The position numbers and the translations under genes are program-made. The notes beneath the pieces were generated by a model. That model saw only the letters and a list, made by a program, of their open reading frames with translations, ran no database searches and had not been told where the DNA came from. DNA of 24,481 nucleotides, taken from Gammaproteobacteria bacterium. GTDB taxonomy: Bacteria; Pseudomonadota; Gammaproteobacteria; Pseudomonadales; Azotimanducaceae. Positions 20,900 to 24,481 of the stretch are shown one piece after another (the first letter of the stretch is position 1; each line of letters opens with the position of its first letter). The stretch spans positions 1-24,481 of the forward strand of contig JAUIKX010000002.1 of NCBI GenBank assembly GCA_030430515.1. Reading direction: 5' to 3'.

Positions 20900-23238
20900 G
20901 CGTTTTTCGGCGTGCTATCGAGCAACGCACCGACCCTCGCCACGAGCCGGTCCGCTTCGATTGGCTTGCTGAACACGGCTCTGATGCCGGCTTCCCTGGC
21001 TTTGAGGTCCTTGTCGTGCTGCAGGCCCTGGGTCGTCATGATGATGGGCAGGTCCGGACGTAGCGCCAGTAGATCCTGCGCCAGATCGAGCCCGCTGCCG
21101 TGAGGCAGGCTTTCGTCGGTAATGACCAGGTCGTATGAACCCGGATCGCTCACAAAATGCTCCAGCGCGTCCGTGGCGTGACGAGTTGTGGTGACATCGT
21201 ATGCCTGGCCATCGAGCAGAATTGTCAGATAGTCCGAGACGGAGGCATTGCTTTCCACCAGCAGAACTCTCGCGTTTGAACGCTGTCTCGTTTCCGCCGG
21301 CATGTCGGCCAGATACAACGCAACGCGAAAGCCACCGCGAGCACGGTTGGCGGCCTGCACATGACCGTTGCACTCATGCACGATGCCGTGCACGACGCTG
21401 AGCCCGAGGCCGCTGCCGGCGCCGACGTTCTTCGTGGTGTGAAATGGCTGGAAAACTTCTTGCACGTTGCCGCTGATGCCCGGACCGTTGTCGCTGATTT
21501 CGATCGCTGTGTACGAACCGGAAAAACGCTCCAGGCACGAGGAGCAGAGTCGCTCTGAAACCTGTTTGCTGCGCACGACGATTTCGACGATGCCCTGGTC
21601 AGACATCGCCTCCGTGGCATTGAGGCATACGTTGACCAGGAGCTGCTGGATGCTCTGCGGGTCGATAAACAATCTCTGAGCCGGTGGATGGTCTCTGTCG
21701 ACGTTCAGATTGATGGTAATGCTTGGCGGCAGGCTTGAACGCAGAAGGTTGTAGGCTTCCGCGACGGTTTCTTCCACGTCCACTTCTTTGACCTGGCCTG
21801 CGCTGCCACGGCTGTAGAGCAGCAGTTGACGCACGAGGTCGCTGGCACGATTGCCCGCTTTGAGAATCTCCTCAAGGTACCGACTCTGCTCGATAGTGCT
21901 GCCGATCCTCTGTTGAGCAAGCTCGGTGAAACCGACGATGCTCGCCAGAATGTTGTTGAACTCATGACCGATGCCTCCAGCCATCTGGCCGAGGGTGCGT
22001 TGTTTCTGGGCGTTGTGCAGCGTGCGTTGCAGCTGTCGGTGTTCTTCGGCTATTTCCTTGGCGCTGCGCAACTCGCGGACTTGTCGGGACAGTTCCAGGG
22101 CCTGGTGTTTCGCTTCGAGATCGGCCCTGTGGCTGCGGCGGGCGACGATTGCCAGAACGGAACTGAAAATGAGTATTTCGAGAAGGGCGCCTGCATGGAC
22201 TGCCTGTCGGGTCCACTGGTTCATATCCAGATGCCCCATGAGCGTGGATGCATCGATAATGGCGCCGGCAAAAACACAGGCGATACCAGCCAGGAAGATT
22301 CTGCCGGCCCGGCTTCCCTGGAGCGCACTGCGTATGCCGAGAGCGACAAACAGCAGACAGACGCCAACGAGCAGGTAGGGTTCCAGCAGCAGGGTCAGGT
22401 AATGGTCGGTGCCCATGCGTGCAACGACGTTGGCAATGATCAGCGCCTGGGCGATGTTCAGTATCTGCGTGTGCTTCGGGAAGTAGGCTTGTGCGCGGAG
22501 AAAACGTATTGAGAACTGAGAAAAACAGATCACCGTGAGGACCAGGGTGATGATCGGCCAGTATTCGAGGAAGTCGCTCCAACCCGACCAGAGGTATTGC
22601 CGGCCGAAGCCATCCCTGTTGGCCAGGTATGCCAGCATTGATAGTGCGTAGGCGAAGATGCACCCGTAGATTACCTGACGCATGACATAGGCGATTGTTG
22701 CCGAGATGACAATGATCAGAAGGAACAGCGCGTAGTAAATGCCTTGCACTGTGGCCGCCGCGGCGGTGGATTTGGCGAGCGCGACGCCATCCTGAAACCG
22801 CAGCGGATAGTTTTTCGGCCCTGCTGAATCGTCTTGTATGTAGATCCAGGCGGTATCCGGTGGCAGTTTGAAAACGAAATCGGCCGCAACCATCGCGTGG
22901 TCTTCGAAACCGCGAAGCCGACCGCTGGAAACCGTTTTGATGTGTCGGTTTTCCGCATCCACGAAATGTACTTCGAATGCTTTCTGCACCGGGTTCTGCA
23001 CGGAAAAATACGGCTTCGACGCCGATACGGAGCAACGTATCCAGAGCGGGTCTCGCAAGTACCCTGGTGAAATGTTGCTGCCGTCAGCACGCCAGGAGCG
23101 GCTGTTGATCATTTGCTCCAGACTGGCTGGCTCATCGAGCACCTGAAACGAGCAGCGTTCGCTGGCTTGTGCGCCGCCAGCAAACGTCAGAAGAACGAGA
23201 ATTGAAGCAGCGAGCGCCTTAGAGATCTGGCTGAGCAC
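20896..23238 (-). CDS. 7TMR-DISM hybrid sensor histidine kinase with receiver domain
   Basis: This 780-residue membrane sensor has a signal peptide (1-25), a periplasmic DISMED-like sensor domain (about 27-155) and seven hydrophobic helices (about 165-365). A coiled-coil linker (370-415) leads to HisKA with phosphoacceptor His425 (GGIGHEFNNILASIVGF). The ATPase domain has the N box at Asn540, DNGPGIS and GSGLGLSVVHGIV. A C-terminal receiver (about 655-775) has Asp708 in DLVITDES and Lys758 in FSKPI. The acidic pair is unusual: VESNAS replaces VDDE. A CSSC pair at 565-568 lies in the ATPase domain. The GTG at 23238 overlaps rhlB by 20 bases. No separate response regulator is adjacent, so output may go through an HPt relay elsewhere. 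Confidence 0.93.
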   Translation of the reverse strand: MLSQISKALAASILVLLTFAGGAQASERCSFQVLDEPASLEQMINSRSWRADGSNISPGYLRDPLWIRCSVSASKPYFSVQNPVQKAFEVHFVDAENRHIKTVSSGRLRGFEDHAMVAADFVFKLPPDTAWIYIQDDSAGPKNYPLRFQDGVALAKSTAAAATVQGIYYALFLLIIVISATIAYVMRQVIYGCIFAYALSMLAYLANRDGFGRQYLWSGWSDFLEYWPIITLVLTVICFSQFSIRFLRAQAYFPKHTQILNIAQALIIANVVARMGTDHYLTLLLEPYLLVGVCLLFVALGIRSALQGSRAGRIFLAGIACVFAGAIIDASTLMGHLDMNQWTRQAVHAGALLEILIFSSVLAIVARRSHRADLEAKHQALELSRQVRELRSAKEIAEEHRQLQRTLHNAQKQRTLGQMAGGIGHEFNNILASIVGFTELAQQRIGSTIEQSRYLEEILKAGNRASDLVRQLLLYSRGSAGQVKEVDVEETVAEAYNLLRSSLPPSITINLNVDRDHPPAQRLFIDPQSIQQLLVNVCLNATEAMSDQGIVEIVVRSKQVSERLCSSCLERFSGSYTAIEISDNGPGISGNVQEVFQPFHTTKNVGAGSGLGLSVVHGIVHECNGHVQAANRARGGFRVALYLADMPAETRQRSNARVLLVESNASVSDYLTILLDGQAYDVTTTRHATDALEHFVSDPGSYDLVITDESLPHGSGLDLAQDLLALRPDLPIIMTTQGLQHDKDLKAREAGIRAVFSKPIEADRLVARVGALLDSTPKNA

Positions 23239-24409
23239 AGCTCACTGGCGCTCCGAGATAGTCTTCGAGTGCGGGCAGGTTGAAGGCGTCGTCTTCAGAG
23301 ATGAAGCTGATGCTCGTTCCTTCGGCACCGGCACGACCGGTTCGGCCGATGCGATGTACGTAGTCCTCCGGATCTTCCGGTAAGTCGTAGTTCACCACGT
23401 GGGTAATGCCGTCCACGTGGATGCCGCGGCCTGCGACGTCGGTGGCGACGATGTAGCTCACCTCGCCATCCTTAAAGCGGTTGAGCGTTGACAGGCGCTT
23501 GCGTTGCGGTACGTCTCCGGCCAGCGCCTCGCAGTCGATCTTTCTGTTGCTCAGGTACTTTTGCAGCCGATGGGTCTGGTCCCGTCGGTTGGCGAAGATC
23601 AGCATGCGTTCGGGTTTCTTCTTTTCGATGAATTCCACCAGCAGCTTTGCTTTTGCGTCGGTGCTGACGAGCCAGAAATGCTGATCCACCTGCTCTGTCG
23701 CCACGCTTTCCGGCTCGATCACCACGTGTTCCCCCTCCAGCGTCCACGAGGCGGCCAGCCGCATGACGTCGTCGTTGAAGGTGGCGGAGAAGAACAACGT
23801 TTGGCGCTCACGTTTGTGGGGTGTCTGGTAAACGATGCGCCGTACATCGGGAATGAACCCCATATCGAGCATGCGATCGGCCTCATCGATGACCAGAATT
23901 TCCACGTGTTTGAGGTTGATGTCGCGGCGGTTGACGAAGTCGATCAGGCGCCCGGGGGTTGCCACGAGCAGATCAACCGGGTTGCGTTGCAGCTTTTCAC
24001 GCTGCTTTTGAAAGTCCATGCCGCCCACCACGCATTGCGTGTGTTCGTCCATGTACTGAGTGAGCGCATTGGCATCGCCCTCGATCTGCAGCGCCAGCTC
24101 CCGGGTGGGCGCCAGCACCAGCGCTCGCGGGCAACCGCTGGGCAGCGGCTCCTGCAGCGGGTTCTCCCAGAAGTGGGTGAACACGGAAATCAGGAATGCG
24201 GCTGTTTTGCCGGTGCCGGTCTGTGCCTGCCCGGTGACGTCGTAGTCGGCCAGGCTGAGCGGCAGAACAGCGCTCTGGATCGGTGTGCAGTATTTGTAAC
24301 CGAGTTTCTGAATCGCCTGCATGAGCGGGTCGGGCAGGGCGAAGTCGTGAAAGCGGTCTTTGCCTTCCTCGGGTGGTACGTCGAAATCGGACAGTTTCCA
24401 GTTGCTCAA
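23219..24409 (-). CDS. rhlB: DEAD-box ATP-dependent RNA helicase RhlB
   Basis: This 396-residue RNA helicase is a candidate partner of RNase E in RNA decay. All motifs are present: Q motif CTPIQ, Walker A AQTGTGKT (62-69), PTRELALQ, TPGRLID, DEAD (175-178), SAT (208-210), ATDVAGRGIHVDGITHV and HRIGRTGRAG. The C-terminal pattern DDAFNLPALEDYLGAPV resembles RhlB. It lacks the long basic Arg/Gly-rich tail of E. coli RhlB and ends soon after the helicase core. The start is TTG at 24409, with GAGGAG 8 bases upstream and a TTGA overlap with the preceding frame. The stop overlaps the histidine kinase start by 20 bases. Confidence 0.93.
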   Translation of the reverse strand: MSNWKLSDFDVPPEEGKDRFHDFALPDPLMQAIQKLGYKYCTPIQSAVLPLSLADYDVTGQAQTGTGKTAAFLISVFTHFWENPLQEPLPSGCPRALVLAPTRELALQIEGDANALTQYMDEHTQCVVGGMDFQKQREKLQRNPVDLLVATPGRLIDFVNRRDINLKHVEILVIDEADRMLDMGFIPDVRRIVYQTPHKRERQTLFFSATFNDDVMRLAASWTLEGEHVVIEPESVATEQVDQHFWLVSTDAKAKLLVEFIEKKKPERMLIFANRRDQTHRLQKYLSNRKIDCEALAGDVPQRKRLSTLNRFKDGEVSYIVATDVAGRGIHVDGITHVVNYDLPEDPEDYVHRIGRTGRAGAEGTSISFISEDDAFNLPALEDYLGAPVSCAQPDL

Positions 24410-24481
24410 GCGTTTTGCTCCTCGAGTATTTGTTCTGAGCTGGCGAGCTGAACGCAGAGCACCAGGACATCCATGGCAGCT
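24406..24481 (-). CDS. 3' end of an unidentified gene (partial)
   Basis: An open frame enters from the right edge on the minus strand and ends at the TGA (24408-24406) that overlaps the rhlB TTG start. The visible 24 residues end LASSEQILEEQNA. The 4-base overlap is like the other junctions in the window and supports a real upstream gene, but the frame could also be a short leader. No family can be named. Confidence 0.5.
   Translation of the reverse strand, partial: AAMDVLVLCVQLASSEQILEEQNA

Noticed and set aside
1..24481. CRISPR array, tRNA, rRNA, insertion sequence, prophage or defence island
   Set aside because: No regularly spaced repeats, transposase, integrase, phage structural gene or tRNA-like fold was seen, and the gene content is chromosomal metabolism and housekeeping.

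Overview
The window looks like a chromosomal segment of a gammaproteobacterium, perhaps a free-living or marine one. It is GC-rich by eye and packed with genes, with no insertion sequence, tRNA, rRNA or CRISPR array and no gene-free stretch longer than about 130 bases. Close resemblance to E. coli MetR, YaiI, RhlB and AcnA points to Gammaproteobacteria. The mix of phytanoyl-CoA-dioxygenase-like, luciferase-like, thiolase and VOC enzymes resembles lipid- and aromatic-degrading lineages; the lineage call is inference.

Layout. (a) 1-1912, plus strand: the tail of an unidentified gene, a VOC metalloenzyme and fumarylacetoacetase, the end of an aromatic or tyrosine catabolic operon. (b) 1946-5620, minus strand: aconitase AcnA and an exported subclass-B3-like metallo-beta-lactamase-fold enzyme. 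(c) 5745-7510, plus strand: an NTF2-like protein coupled to a PhyH dioxygenase, then an exported peroxiredoxin whose peroxidatic residue is encoded by an in-frame TGA, a likely selenoprotein. (d) 7543-11823, minus strand: a thiolase, then a tightly coupled GT4 glycosyltransferase, SAM methyltransferase and alpha/alpha-toroid protein. (e) 11927-14316: YaiI (plus), an HD-domain protein (minus) and the regulator MetR (plus). (f) 14326-17180, minus strand: luciferase-like oxidoreductase, SixA-type phosphatase, two-domain VOC protein, a 48-residue membrane peptide and a PNPOx-like flavoprotein. (g) 17220-24481, minus strand: tail of an unidentified gene, RhlB helicase, 7TM hybrid histidine kinase, carbon-nitrogen hydrolase, AI-2E-type permease, HisC and a rhomboid protease in one nearly gap-free run.

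The most interesting object is the peroxiredoxin at 6971-7510. A TGA sits exactly where the catalytic cysteine belongs, the frame continues intact for 111 more codons to a normal C-terminus, and a small hairpin compatible with a bacterial SECIS lies just downstream. Conventional gene calling would split it or call it a pseudogene. A second theme is translational coupling: ten same-strand junctions are 4-base start/stop overlaps (ATGA, GTGA or TTGA). Several starts given here were moved inward from the longest open frame on that basis.
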